DNA from: DTFZ01 sp050260375
GTDB taxonomy: Bacteria; Bacillota; Clostridia; Christensenellales; SZUA-584
Reading direction: 5' to 3'
Assembly: GCA_050260375.1 (NCBI GenBank)
Contig: JBLNCA010000039.1
Coordinates: 62,001-126,000, forward strand
Length of the DNA stretch: 64,000 bases
The notes under the pieces are model-generated. The model did no database searches. It was not told the origin of the DNA and saw nothing but the letters and a program-made list of their open reading frames with translations. Of this stretch, positions 7,749 through 16,591 are shown piece after piece; position 1 is the first letter of the stretch; each line of letters begins with the position of its first letter. Made by a program: the position numbers and the translations under genes.

Positions 7749-10334
7749 ATGAATATCAGTACCCGTAACAGGTTGATTATCTTCGGCAGCGTAGTTATAG
7801 GCCTGTTTGCCATATTGTTCATACAGCTTATTAAGCTTACGCTCGTTAAAGGAGCGGATTATGCGAGAGAGGCAAACGAGAAAAGAACGGAGACAATAAC
7901 CATATCCGGCGCTCGGGGCAGCATACTTGACAGGAACGGCCTGCCGCTCGCGTACGACCAAAAATCCTACAACGTGGAATTTTACAAGGACCCGAATAAA
8001 AGCTCGGCGGCGGACAGGGCTTTCTATACGGGCGTCATTATGAAAACAATAGAAATTGTCGAGAAGAACGGCGGAGAAACGATAGATACGTTCGCTATTA
8101 AGTATAACGCCGAAACGGGCGTGTACGATTTCGACTGGGGCGACATCTCGGCTGAAGCAAAAGCCAAGAGGGAAGATAGCTGGCGTAAAAACATGTACGT
8201 CAATACAGACCCGCCGATGACGCCGGAGCAGATATATATCTATCTGCGCGACAAATACCAGGTGCCGGCAGAGCTCGGCTATGAAGAGGCGCGCAAGATA
8301 CTTTCCGTCTGGCAGGAAGTACAGCTTGCGTCCTGGAAGGCGTTCAACCCCGTGACTATAGCATATAACGTCAACATTCAGACGGTTGCAGAGATAGAGA
8401 CGCACGGCGTAGAGCTTTCGGGCATGAACATAGCGGAGAGCACCATGCGCGTATACCCGCGCGGAACGCTGGCCGCGCATATACTTGGGTATGTTGGCAA
8501 GATGACCGACACCGAAACTATCAATGATATGAAAAAAAAGGGGTACGATCAGGACGACCTCATAGGCATAGCGGGTATTGAAAAATCGATGGAGGAGTAC
8601 CTTACCGGCAACAGCACGGAGCGGCAGGGCAAGAAGGTAGTCGAAGTGGATAATATGGCGGTCATACAGAATGTGCTCTACTCGACCGATCCAAAACAGG
8701 GCTACAACGTGATAACAACCATTGACGTTCCCCTCCAGCAAGCCGCCGAGGAGGCGCTCGCGAGGCGTATACCCGAAATGAGGCAGGAGCAGTTAAATAC
8801 TTTTTATAAGGATGAGAACGGAGATTACAAAAAGAATAACGTCGACATAAACAAAGTCAAGCTCGCGGACCAGGGCGCCGCGGTCGTTATTGACGTAAGT
8901 AACGGCGATATACTCGCGCTGGCGAGCTACCCGACATACGACCCGAACCTGTTTATTAAGGGAATATCGGATGAAGAATACGAAGCCCTGGGGTTTAAAG
9001 ATAAGGAGCTTGCGCCGCTGCTAAACAGGGCGGTGTCCAGCCGGGGCATACCCGGTTCCATATTCAAGATGGTTACCGGCCTTGCGGCGCTTATGGAAGG
9101 CAAGACGTCGCTGGATGAACGTATAACCGATCAGGGCGAGTATAAAGCCATACTTAAGCCGAATTCTGAAGATCGCGGGCCGAAGTGCTGGACAAAGTAT
9201 CCGTCTAATCATAAAGACCAGACGATAGTCGAAGCGCTCATGAACAGCTGCGATTACTACTTTTACGAGATGGCGAACAGGCTTAAAATAGACCTGCTCA
9301 ACAAGTGGGGGCAGATTTACGGGCTTACGGATAAGACGGGAATAGAGCTGCCGGGCGAGGCGGTAGGTCAGATAGGCGGCCCGCAGGTGGTTTACGACCC
9401 CACAAAACCTTTGAAAGAGCAGAAATCTTCGCTGCCGTATCTCGTAAAATATGGCAGCGAATACGGCCTCATAAAGGTGCTTAAAGAAAAGATTGCGAAA
9501 GCGCGCGGCGTCGAATACGACGATCAGACGATAAGCGAAACGGCCGACGCGCTTATCGCGCTTGCGGGCATAGAGTGGTCTGAGGACCCGGCCGACAGGA
9601 AGATACTGAAGGACAAGGACGGCAGAACGATGGGCGACCATATCCGCAGCGTGCTGCAGGATAAGATGGATATCCCGGCGAGGGTCTCGGCCGCAAACGG
9701 CTGGAGCCAGCTGTTGTCCCCGATAATCAGCCAGCTTATATGGACGCCTTACATGACTATAACGTCGGGCATAGGGCAGGGCGTGGTGCTCGTAACGCCG
9801 ATTGCTGTGGCGCGCTACGTTGCGTCGATAGTAAACGGCGGAACGGTATATGAGACGCATATTGTCGACAAGGTCGTCGACCAGAACGGGCAGGTAGTGT
9901 TCGACCAGCAGCCGGTGGTATACGGCACGCTGGGCGCTCCCAAGGAATACCTTGACGACATAATGAAAGGCATGGGCGACGTCGTCGGCGCTGAGCAGGG
10001 CACGGCCAAGAAGTATTTCGAAAACTTTAAATACAAGGACTATATAGGCGGCAAGACCGGTACGGCGGAGGTAACATTGGTTGACCTCGAGAACAACAGC
10101 TGGTTCGTGTGCTTTGCGCCGTATAAAACGAAGGACAATCCCGAAAAATCCTTCCCGATGTACGACGGCCCCGACGTGAAGCCGGAAATAGCGGTCGTAG
10201 TATACGTGCCGCACGGATTGTCGGGCGGGCTCTCGTCATATATAGCGCAGGACATCGTCGAGTTTTACCTCGACCGCGAGCAGAAGACAGCGGAGCAAAA
10301 AATACCGGCGACTGATTCGCTGATAACAAACTGA
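7749..10334 (+). CDS. mrdA: Class B penicillin-binding protein (PBP2/MrdA-like transpeptidase)
   Basis: An 861-aa membrane-anchored peptidoglycan transpeptidase for the elongation machinery. One N-terminal transmembrane helix (about 9-29) is followed by the PBP dimer region with RGSILDRNG (56-64). The catalytic domain has SxxK as SIFK (Ser437, Lys440), an SCD motif (SCDYYFYE, near 500) where SxN is usual, and KTGTAE near 770. ATG 7749 follows TGGAG at a normal distance, and a TATAAT is present at 7707-7712. It precedes minC-minD-minE, as in many Clostridia, but here without mreBCD or rodA alongside. The long inserts around 110-200 and 560-640 make it larger than Escherichia coli PBP2. Confidence 0.94.
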   Translation: MNISTRNRLIIFGSVVIGLFAILFIQLIKLTLVKGADYAREANEKRTETITISGARGSILDRNGLPLAYDQKSYNVEFYKDPNKSSAADRAFYTGVIMKTIEIVEKNGGETIDTFAIKYNAETGVYDFDWGDISAEAKAKREDSWRKNMYVNTDPPMTPEQIYIYLRDKYQVPAELGYEEARKILSVWQEVQLASWKAFNPVTIAYNVNIQTVAEIETHGVELSGMNIAESTMRVYPRGTLAAHILGYVGKMTDTETINDMKKKGYDQDDLIGIAGIEKSMEEYLTGNSTERQGKKVVEVDNMAVIQNVLYSTDPKQGYNVITTIDVPLQQAAEEALARRIPEMRQEQLNTFYKDENGDYKKNNVDINKVKLADQGAAVVIDVSNGDILALASYPTYDPNLFIKGISDEEYEALGFKDKELAPLLNRAVSSRGIPGSIFKMVTGLAALMEGKTSLDERITDQGEYKAILKPNSEDRGPKCWTKYPSNHKDQTIVEALMNSCDYYFYEMANRLKIDLLNKWGQIYGLTDKTGIELPGEAVGQIGGPQVVYDPTKPLKEQKSSLPYLVKYGSEYGLIKVLKEKIAKARGVEYDDQTISETADALIALAGIEWSEDPADRKILKDKDGRTMGDHIRSVLQDKMDIPARVSAANGWSQLLSPIISQLIWTPYMTITSGIGQGVVLVTPIAVARYVASIVNGGTVYETHIVDKVVDQNGQVVFDQQPVVYGTLGAPKEYLDDIMKGMGDVVGAEQGTAKKYFENFKYKDYIGGKTGTAEVTLVDLENNSWFVCFAPYKTKDNPEKSFPMYDGPDVKPEIAVVVYVPHGLSGGLSSYIAQDIVEFYLDREQKTAEQKIPATDSLITN

Positions 10335-10496
10335 TATTTTTCTGTCAAGCAGGAAAACGCAGTTTATTTGTAGAATTCTGTAGAACGCCAGTATTTTTAC
10401 CGGCCAATAATTTCAGGTGCTGTGTAATAATACGTATATAATTAGAGGTTTTAAACCCGTAATATCAAAGTTTTTTTAAAGCATGGTGGGGGCATT

Positions 10497-11183
10497 ATGG
10501 CGATCAAGATCAAGGGGAAGACCGGCGGCTTGTTTGAAATCCAGATACAGCCACTGTCTTCCTATTCTGATATAAGGGAGGCCATACAGCAAAAACTCGC
10601 AAAAAACAAGGCCTTTTTCAACGGCGCGGGAGCAAAAATACTCATATCGGGAAAGTCGCTTTCTCCGGTGCAGAAAAAGGACCTGCGCCGCCTGTTTCAG
10701 ATGGACTATGACATCACGGACGTTACTTTTGCCGACGATGGAAAGGAACCGGAGGAGAAGCGCCGCGTAGTCATAAAACGCGTAGAAAACAACGCCGAGC
10801 CGTTCGGCGACTATGCCAGCCTGGTATCGCGGAATTTCTTCAACGCGAAAAGCATATTCGTGACGCATACGCTAAGAAGCGGGCAGCGGATAGAGTGCGA
10901 AGGCGACGTGGTTATCTTAGGCGACGTCAACGACGGCGCGGAAGTCATTGCGGGCGGCAGCGTAGCGGTTATGGGCTGTCTGCGCGGCCTTGTACATGCG
11001 GGGGCGACGGGCAGGAGCGACGTTGTAGTTGCCGCAAACGCGCTTATTCCCAAGCAGATGAGGATAAGCGGCAAGATAGCAATATTTCCCGAAAACAAGA
11101 CGGCGGAGGTGCCCGAGGTTGCTGAATACAAGCATGGGAGCGTCGTTATAAGGCCGCTCAGGCCGCAGACGAGGGAATTATAA
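10497..11183 (+). CDS. minC: Septum site-determining protein MinC
   Basis: FtsZ assembly inhibitor that works with MinD at the membrane. The 228-aa protein has the N-terminal MinC domain (1-100) and a C-terminal beta-helix with repeated Gly motifs (SGQRIECEGDVVILGDVNDGAEVIAGGSVAVMG-type pattern, about 128-160). ATG 10497 follows GGTGGGGG. TATAAT at 10437-10442, without a good -35, suggests a local promoter in the 160-base gap after the PBP gene. Confidence 0.95.
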   Translation: MAIKIKGKTGGLFEIQIQPLSSYSDIREAIQQKLAKNKAFFNGAGAKILISGKSLSPVQKKDLRRLFQMDYDITDVTFADDGKEPEEKRRVVIKRVENNAEPFGDYASLVSRNFFNAKSIFVTHTLRSGQRIECEGDVVILGDVNDGAEVIAGGSVAVMGCLRGLVHAGATGRSDVVVAANALIPKQMRISGKIAIFPENKTAEVPEVAEYKHGSVVIRPLRPQTREL

Positions 11184-11281
11184 ACCCTGCTGATATCCCG
11201 TATTTTTTACAGCAAGTTTTAGGTCAATAATGAAAGCAACTTACAAAGCATTCAGGCAAGAAATATTTAGGGGGAAGCATC

Positions 11282-12073
11282 ATGGAGAACGTAATAGTAA
11301 TCACATCGGGCAAGGGAGGCGTCGGCAAGACGACGACCGTTGCCAACCTGGGCACGGGCCTTGCGAGGGAAGGCAAAAAGGTTGTAATGATAGACACCGA
11401 TATAGGGCTTAGAAACCTTGACGTTGTTCTGGGGCTTGAAAACAGGATAGTATACGACCTCGTGGACGTTGTCGAAGGAACATGCAAAATAAAGCAGGCG
11501 CTGATACGCGATAAGAGATACGATGCGCTGTGCTTGCTTCCGGCGGCGCAGACGCGTGACAAGATGGCGGTTAAGCCGGAACAGATGAAAGTTGTGGTGG
11601 AGGAGCTCGAGAAGGAGTTCGATTATATACTCATAGACTGCCCTGCCGGCATTGAACAGGGCTTTAAAAACGCTGTAGCAGGCGCAAAGGCGGCTATAGT
11701 TGTAACGGTGCCCGAAGTTTCCGCGGTCAGGGACGCCGACAGGATAATCGGTTTGCTTTCCGCGCACGGCATCGAAGACTGCCGGCTGCTGGTAAACAGG
11801 CTTCGGCCCGACCTTGTTAAGCGCGGCGACATGCTTGCGCTGGACGACACGCTCGACATACTTGGCATAGACCTTATAGGCGTGGTGCCCGAAGATGAAA
11901 GGGTATTGAAGTCTTCCAACCTCGGCGAGCCCGTTATAACGGACGACAAGGCATTGTCCGGCAAAGCGTACCGCAACGTAACGAAAAGAATACTCGGCGA
12001 GAAAGTACCGCTCCTCGACCTTGAAGCCGACGGCGGGTTCCCGTTCTTCAGGCGGATTTTCGGAAAAAAATAG
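11282..12073 (+). CDS. minD: Septum site-determining ATPase MinD
   Basis: Membrane-cycling ParA/MinD ATPase of 263 aa that recruits MinC and is released by MinE. The deviant Walker A SGKGGVGKTT is at residues 8-17, and switch II DCPAGIEQGF is near 120. The C-terminus, FPFFRRIFGKK, is a short amphipathic membrane-targeting helix. Start ATG 11282 follows AGGGGGAAGC. It is 13 bases upstream of minE. Confidence 0.97.
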   Translation: MENVIVITSGKGGVGKTTTVANLGTGLAREGKKVVMIDTDIGLRNLDVVLGLENRIVYDLVDVVEGTCKIKQALIRDKRYDALCLLPAAQTRDKMAVKPEQMKVVVEELEKEFDYILIDCPAGIEQGFKNAVAGAKAAIVVTVPEVSAVRDADRIIGLLSAHGIEDCRLLVNRLRPDLVKRGDMLALDDTLDILGIDLIGVVPEDERVLKSSNLGEPVITDDKALSGKAYRNVTKRILGEKVPLLDLEADGGFPFFRRIFGKK

Positions 12074-12086
12074 GAGGAGGAGCAAT

Positions 12087-12368
12087 ATGCGTTTTGGAAG
12101 AAAAAGCGGCTCCAGCGGGGTAGCTAAAGAGCGCTTAAAGCTGGTGTTGATACACGACAGGGCGGGGACTTCCCCCTCCAGCGATCTTATAGCGAAGATG
12201 AAGCGGGAGATACTGGCCGTGATCAACAAGTACTTTGAAGTAAGCGAAAGCGACTTCGACGTAGAGATAAAGAGCTCGTCAAACGCGAATAAAGCATCGG
12301 GAGAAACGAGGCTTACAGCCAACGTGCCGATAAGGAGCGTACGGAATTTAGGGAGAAACATCTACTGA
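12087..12368 (+). CDS. minE: Cell division topological specificity factor MinE
   Basis: A 93-aa activator of MinD ATPase, needed for Min oscillation. The anti-MinCD segment holds RLKLVLIHDRA (about 18-28), followed by the dimerisation half with EILAVINKYFEV. ATG 12087 has a GGAGGAGGAG site; the frame is open further upstream but without initiation signals. MinE in this cluster implies an oscillating Min system, unlike the MinJ/DivIVA type of Bacillus. Its last 21 bases overlap the end of the convergent gene on the minus strand. Confidence 0.95.
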   Translation: MRFGRKSGSSGVAKERLKLVLIHDRAGTSPSSDLIAKMKREILAVINKYFEVSESDFDVEIKSSSNANKASGETRLTANVPIRSVRNLGRNIY

Positions 12369-13040
12369 TTCCGCAGGCTGAAATTTCTTTACAAGCTCGT
12401 CGACCCATACGCGGTTGGGGCCTTCTATAATCGAGAACGGTTCCGAACTTTGAGTACTGTTGTTTTCAAACAGCAGTATTTTTACGCCTTCGCGCGTCTG
12501 TCCGCCCGCGACCTGAAGGTAAAAAAGCGCGTACGGCAGAAACCCTTCCTTATACACTATCAGCGAAATTTCGCCCCAGGGCTTGGGTATAATTCTGTCA
12601 AACCTCGAATCGCGTATTACCGGCACCTCTATTATGCCGGTATTTCCGCTCTCGTCTGTCGTGTATGTCTTGCCAGTTTCCAGAATAACTACCTTTGCTC
12701 CCGATATAGGAGCCTCGGTAAATCCTTCCGCAACGTTTACAGTCAGTTTAGCGGTTTCCGATGTGTTAAAAGACAGCGCCGCTATTACGCCGCCGTCCGA
12801 GAGCAGAACCGTCATAATAACGGCGCCCGCCAGCAGCAGTACGGAAACGGTGATTGCCGCCGCCAGAGAGCGCCTGCCGCCCGGAGCTATACGACCGCCC
12901 GAGCCTCCGGCTAGCTTGCGCACGCGCGGCGCTAAAGTGCTCGCGGCGGTTCGCGCGGTATGTTCGGACGCCTTCGGTGCAGGGCTTCGGGAGCCTCCAA
13001 AAAACCAGACGCTTTTTGACGTATCGTTTTTGTTATCCAT
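12348..13040 (-). CDS. Single-pass membrane protein with extracellular Ig-like/carboxypeptidase-regulatory-like domain, unknown function
   Basis: A 230-aa protein I cannot assign. Residues 1-57 are polar and rich in Ser, Ala, Arg and Pro. One transmembrane segment (about 59-80, AAAITVSVLLLAGAVIMTVLL) follows. The outer part has a beta-rich pattern (KLTVNVAEGFTEAPISGAKVVI) with TTDESGNTG, which resembles carboxypeptidase regulatory-like/transthyretin-type modules. ATG 13040 is preceded by a GAGGTGATC site. It converges on the min operon with a 21-base 3' overlap, so the two may affect each other by antisense pairing. A link to division is only positional. Confidence 0.75.
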   Translation of the reverse strand: MDNKNDTSKSVWFFGGSRSPAPKASEHTARTAASTLAPRVRKLAGGSGGRIAPGGRRSLAAAITVSVLLLAGAVIMTVLLSDGGVIAALSFNTSETAKLTVNVAEGFTEAPISGAKVVILETGKTYTTDESGNTGIIEVPVIRDSRFDRIIPKPWGEISLIVYKEGFLPYALFYLQVAGGQTREGVKILLFENNSTQSSEPFSIIEGPNRVWVDELVKKFQPAESVDVSP

Positions 13041-13170
13041 GCGATCACCTCAACAATATATATGCAAAATAATCGGGACATTATCGCTTACATACAAATA
13101 ATAATGGAAAGAGAGGTAAATAAGAGATATAATTGCGGTATACTATGCAGCAAAGAGCTAAGGAGATATT

Positions 13171-14523
13171 ATGAACGGGCTTGTTTTTGATTTTAACAAC
13201 GTCATGTCTTCGCGTATAGGAAAGCATGGTTTTTCTTATGAAGACATATCTGCAGGCGGCGGTTTGCTGGAAAGCGCCCACGCTTCGTTTTCTGCCAAAC
13301 CTTACGGCTTTAAACGTTTGCCCAAAGGCCAGGCGGATATAGTGGACGATATAATACGGACCGCGGCGAATATAAGGAAGAAATATAAAAACTTCGTTGT
13401 GCTGGGCATAGGCGGCTCCGCGCTGGGGCCAATAGCGGTGCATCAGGCGTTGTCGCACGGAAAAGAAGCCGCAATGAAACTTTATGTGGCCGACAATATC
13501 GACCCCGAAACTATGGCAAAGCTTATAAATGCTGACCATAAAGAGACGGTGTTCAACGTGATTTCCAAGTCGGGCAAAACGTCGGAGACCATGGCGCAGT
13601 TTATGGCAGTCGCGGGCGCGCTGCAAAAGCAAGGACTTAGGCTTTGCGACCACGTTATTGCGACGACCGACTCAAAGAACGGAAACCTTGTCAGAATAGC
13701 CCAAAAAGAAGGCCTTAAAACGTTCGTCATACCCGACGACGTCGGCGGGAGGTTTTCCGAGCTTACGCCGGTAGGGCTGCTCGCCGCGGCAGCCTGCGGT
13801 TACGACATTAAAGCGATGCTGGAAGGCGCGGCGCATATTAACGACATATGTAAAGACGTGAACAACCCGGCGGTAATGTTTGCGCTGCTGCACGTGCTGG
13901 GCATGAAAAAGCAGATGAACATAAGCGTTATGATGCCTTACGCCGACAGCTTGAAATACATTTCCGACTGGTACGCTCAGCTCTGGGCGGAGTCGCTCGG
14001 CAAGAAGTATGATACCGATGGCAGGGAGGTCTATGCCGGCCAGACGCCCGTAAAGGCGCTCGGCGTTACCGACCAGCACTCGCAAATACAGCTTTATACC
14101 GAAGGGCCGTTCGATAAGATAGTTACGTTCCTTAAAGTTAAGAACTTCCGTAAAGATACTGAGATACCCAAGGCTTTTGAATACGTGGACGATATAAGCT
14201 TTCTCGGCGGCAAGACGTTCGGGCAGCTGCTCGAGGCGGAAAGGAGCGCTACGGAATACGCTCTTGTTAAAGCGGGGCGGCCCAATATAACGATAACGCT
14301 CGAAAGCGTAAATGAATATACGATAGGCGCGCTGCTTCAGTTCTTTGAGTCCGCTACCGCTTACGCGGGCGAGATGCTCGGCATAAACGCGTTCGACCAG
14401 CCGGGTGTGGAAGAGGGCAAAAAGGCGACGTTCGCGCTGATGGGCAAGGAAGGCTTTGAAGCGAAGAAGGCTGAAATGGAAAGCCAGCCTCCTTACGACC
14501 CAAAGTGGATATATTCAATTTAA
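13171..14523 (+). CDS. pgi: Glucose-6-phosphate isomerase
   Basis: Interconverts glucose-6-phosphate and fructose-6-phosphate. The 450-aa length matches the short Gram-positive PGI group. Family motifs include GIGGSALGP (phosphate site, near 78), VISKSGKTSETMAQF (near 130), the Glu-containing LWAESLGKK (near 273) and FDQPGVEEGKK near the end. ATG 13171 has an AAGGAGA site. Monocistronic: divergent from the gene before and facing thiT, with a strong hairpin between them. Confidence 0.97.
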   Translation: MNGLVFDFNNVMSSRIGKHGFSYEDISAGGGLLESAHASFSAKPYGFKRLPKGQADIVDDIIRTAANIRKKYKNFVVLGIGGSALGPIAVHQALSHGKEAAMKLYVADNIDPETMAKLINADHKETVFNVISKSGKTSETMAQFMAVAGALQKQGLRLCDHVIATTDSKNGNLVRIAQKEGLKTFVIPDDVGGRFSELTPVGLLAAAACGYDIKAMLEGAAHINDICKDVNNPAVMFALLHVLGMKKQMNISVMMPYADSLKYISDWYAQLWAESLGKKYDTDGREVYAGQTPVKALGVTDQHSQIQLYTEGPFDKIVTFLKVKNFRKDTEIPKAFEYVDDISFLGGKTFGQLLEAERSATEYALVKAGRPNITITLESVNEYTIGALLQFFESATAYAGEMLGINAFDQPGVEEGKKATFALMGKEGFEAKKAEMESQPPYDPKWIYSI

Positions 14524-14542
14524 GCAATTAATGTACATATGA

Positions 14543-14570
14543 AAGCGCCGCCCGTATTCAGGCGGCGCTT
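14543..14570. terminator. Hairpin between convergent pgi and thiT
   Basis: AAGCGCCGCC (14543-14552) pairs perfectly with GGCGGCGCTT (14561-14570) around an 8-base loop. The tails on both strands are only weakly T-rich, so it is read as a bidirectional terminator with moderate confidence. Confidence 0.65.
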
Positions 14571-14595
14571 CTTATGCATGAGATTCACGCAAAGG

Positions 14596-15276
14596 TCAAA
14601 CGCTTTTGGGCGCCGGTTTCAGAGCCTGGCGCTTGACCTGCTGTATCATTTTGCTTACGGGCGGTATCACGACTATTACAATGCATATCGCAAGATCTAT
14701 AAGCACGAACGAGTTATAGCCCAGCGAATACGGCCACAGCTCCTGCCCGGACTCCGCGGCGTAGCTTGCAAAGAATATCACGCCCGATATCACGTGCGAA
14801 GCGTACCGCAATACGCAGGCAAGTATCATGCCGGGCAATATGCTCTTTTTAAACAGCCCCGCAAGGCCCAATATTGTAAACGCGAATATGTAATCGAGAA
14901 AAAACTGCGCCCAGTGCACCACCCAGAAATCCTGAAGGCACTGAAGCAGCGCGTACGCAAAACCCACCAATAGCCCTTTTGGCGTGCCGTAAATGTACGC
15001 AAACAGCATCACGGGTAGCATGCTTGCGAGCGTTACCGAGCCGCCCTGCGGCATCTGCCACAGCTTGATAAACGACAGCAGAAAACCTAGCGCGAGGCAC
15101 ATCGCGGCAGCGGAAAGCTCCCGAATAGTCCAGGCGCTTTCGCCTGTTTTCTTTTTGCGCGCGCGTATGAGCACAAGCGCGCCTACAACGAGCACGACTG
15201 CCGCTACGGCTATTATCCATGCTCTGTTCGCTTCGAGGAATGACCCAAAGCCTTCACTGAATTTTTCCAAGTCCAT
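14596..15276 (-). CDS. thiT: ECF transporter thiamine-specific S component ThiT
   Basis: Integral membrane thiamine-binding subunit of an energy-coupling factor transporter. The 226-aa protein has an additional N-terminal transmembrane segment (about 19-37) before the canonical six-helix ThiT core. The core contains the L1-loop residues in SFIKLWQMPQGGSVTLASMLP and LQDFWVVHWAQFFLDY, which hold the substrate-binding aromatic residues. ATG 15276 has an AGGAGAGGTG site. A TPP aptamer about 225 bases upstream of the start confirms the thiamine role. Confidence 0.93.
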   Translation of the reverse strand: MDLEKFSEGFGSFLEANRAWIIAVAAVVLVVGALVLIRARKKKTGESAWTIRELSAAAMCLALGFLLSFIKLWQMPQGGSVTLASMLPVMLFAYIYGTPKGLLVGFAYALLQCLQDFWVVHWAQFFLDYIFAFTILGLAGLFKKSILPGMILACVLRYASHVISGVIFFASYAAESGQELWPYSLGYNSFVLIDLAICIVIVVIPPVSKMIQQVKRQALKPAPKSV

Positions 15277-15283
15277 AGTTCAC

Positions 15284-15335
15284 CTCTCCTGATTGTTTTT
15301 ATTTGCCGCATAAGGTACAATGGACAAGAGGAGAG
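15284..15335 (-). promoter_or_regulatory. Possible ribosome-site-sequestering helix in the thiT leader
   Basis: The thiT ribosome site AGGAGAG (15290-15284 on the minus strand) is exactly complementary to CTCTCCT (15335-15329) upstream in the same leader, giving a 7-bp helix across a 38-base loop. Regulation by it is inference. Confidence 0.3.
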
Positions 15336-15384
15336 TCTTACCGCTTTAATCTCCGCCCCGAAGCCTTTTTGGCTTCCAAGGCGA

Positions 15385-15416
15385 TAAAAAAGGCGTATAC
15401 AATAAGCGTATACACC
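15385..15416 (-). terminator. Second terminator in the thiT leader
   Basis: On the minus strand GGTGTATAC (15416-15408) pairs with GTATACGCC (15400-15392), one U-G pair, 7-base loop, then TTTTTAT. It lies 35 bases downstream of the riboswitch terminator. Confidence 0.65.
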
Positions 15417-15450
15417 CTTTGAACTTTAAAAGATTAAACCTTTTGCTCTT

Positions 15451-15480
15451 AAAAAGCAAAAGCCCGCGCACCGCACGGGC
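15451..15480 (-). terminator. TPP riboswitch expression-platform terminator
   Basis: Minus-strand GCCCGTGC (15480-15473) pairs with GCGCGGGC (15469-15462), followed by TTTTGCTTTTT. It is 22 bases past the aptamer, as expected for TPP-dependent termination. Confidence 0.85.
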
Positions 15481-15502
15481 AGGTAAGCCTCTTATCTTGC
15501 TT

Positions 15503-15573
15503 CCCTGCGCTGGAATTACCCAACAGGTTCAAAGGGTTGTGCATAACGCATCTCAGCCATCAAGGCCCCCCTA
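15503..15573 (-). promoter_or_regulatory. TPP (THI-box) riboswitch aptamer
   Basis: On the minus strand the aptamer shows the invariant GGCTGAGA (around 15558-15551), ACCCTTTGAACCTG, GGGTAAT and CCAGCGCAGGGAA elements in the correct order. Thiamine pyrophosphate binding should favour the downstream terminator and shut off thiT. Confidence 0.96.
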
Positions 15574-15585
15574 GCGGTCAAATGC

Positions 15586-15614
15586 ATTATACGTTTATAT
15601 ATATTATATGTCAA
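15586..15614 (-). promoter_or_regulatory. Consensus sigma-A promoter of the TPP riboswitch/thiT
   Basis: Minus-strand TTGACA (15614-15609), 17-base spacer, TATAAT (15591-15586): a perfect match. The predicted start near 15579 is just before the aptamer. It overlaps the upstream region of the divergent HD gene. Confidence 0.85.
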
Positions 15615-15631
15615 TGGCAATGGAGGAATTT

Positions 15632-16210
15632 ATGTATCATTTTTTCAGTTACATGGCGAAGATGAAGCACATAAAGCGTTGGGGGCTAATGCGCAACACT
15701 CGCGAGGAGAACATACAGGAGCACTCGCTGCAGGCCGCGATGATAGCGCATGCGCTTGCGGTAATAAAAAACAAGCTGTTTAAAGGGAACGTAGACGCGG
15801 AGCGCGTTATGGCCGTCGCGGTGTTCCATGAGGCGGGGGAGGTAATAACCGGCGACCTTGCGACGCCGATAAAGTATTTCAACCCCGAGATAAAGGCCGC
15901 CTATAAGCAGATAGAGCGCGTCGCGGAGGAAAAGCTGCTCGTCATGCTGCCTCCCGAGATAAAGGGCGAATACGAGTCGCTGATACTCGGGCGGGAGGAC
16001 GACAAGGAAATATACGCGATAGTGAAGGCGGCGGACAAGATATGCGCATACCTTAAGTGCGTTGAGGAGATGTCCGCGGGCAACAAGGAGTTTGAGAAGG
16101 CGCAAAAGACGATACGCGCGGCAATAAAGAAGCTCGACATGCCCGAAGTCAAATACTTTATGGATACATTCGTGCCGAGCTTTGAGCTGACGCTCGACGA
16201 GCTGAATTAA
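15632..16210 (+). CDS. HD-domain 5'-deoxynucleotidase, YfbR-like
   Basis: A 192-aa HD-superfamily phosphohydrolase. The metal-site residues are visible as EHSLQAAMIAHAL (His), FHEAGEVITGD (His-Glu in place of the classic HD pair, as in YfbR-type proteins) and KAADKICAYLKC (Asp). The LATPIKYFNPEIK segment after the HE motif is characteristic of this group. ATG 15632 is chosen because GGAGG lies at 15622-15626; the frame extends to 15608 without a ribosome site. Probably hydrolyses deoxynucleoside monophosphates. It is followed after one base by an NTF2-like gene. Confidence 0.85.
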   Translation: MYHFFSYMAKMKHIKRWGLMRNTREENIQEHSLQAAMIAHALAVIKNKLFKGNVDAERVMAVAVFHEAGEVITGDLATPIKYFNPEIKAAYKQIERVAEEKLLVMLPPEIKGEYESLILGREDDKEIYAIVKAADKICAYLKCVEEMSAGNKEFEKAQKTIRAAIKKLDMPEVKYFMDTFVPSFELTLDELN

Positions 16211-16211
16211 T

Positions 16212-16577
16212 ATGACATATCGCTCAAAGCTGGAAGAGCATATACGCAGTCTGGAAAACGCGCTCCTTCAACCTGAAGTAAGGCGGTCGCCGAAAGCGGT
16301 AAACGCGCTGATTGCCCAAGGATTTTTTGAATTCGCCAGTTCGGGGCGTATATACAATTATACGCCGGGGGATACGTTCGACGACGGAGCAACGTACGAG
16401 ATGCAGAATTTCAAGGCGCAGAAGGTGTCTAACGGCTGCGTGCTGGCGACGTACAGGGCGGTAAAAAAAGACGCCGAGGGCAATGTTGTTTCAATAACGC
16501 TGCGAAGCTCAATATGGAAGCGCTGCAAGGGAGCGTGGAAAATAGTGTTCCATCAGGGCACGGCTGCGGATAAATGA
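16212..16577 (+). CDS. DUF4440/SnoaL-like (NTF2-fold) protein
   Basis: A 121-aa protein with the NTF2-like pattern: an N-terminal helix (LEEHIRSLENALL), a middle LIAQGFFEFASSGRIYNY, and C-terminal strands with LRSSIWKRCKGAWKIVFHQGT, which is the hallmark DUF4440 ending. Such proteins are small ligand-binding or hydrolase-like domains with no single function. It starts one base after the HD gene stop, so the two are translationally linked. Confidence 0.78.
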   Translation: MTYRSKLEEHIRSLENALLQPEVRRSPKAVNALIAQGFFEFASSGRIYNYTPGDTFDDGATYEMQNFKAQKVSNGCVLATYRAVKKDAEGNVVSITLRSSIWKRCKGAWKIVFHQGTAADK

Positions 16578-16591
16578 ATATGCATACTAAA

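Noticed and set aside
9021..10214. 397-codon minus-strand frame across the PBP gene
   Set aside because: Antisense shadow of a clear transpeptidase gene; composition dominated by Arg, Tyr and His codons typical of shadow frames.
11267..12361. 364-codon minus-strand frame across minD and minE
   Set aside because: minD and minE are certain on the plus strand; the antisense product has no domain.
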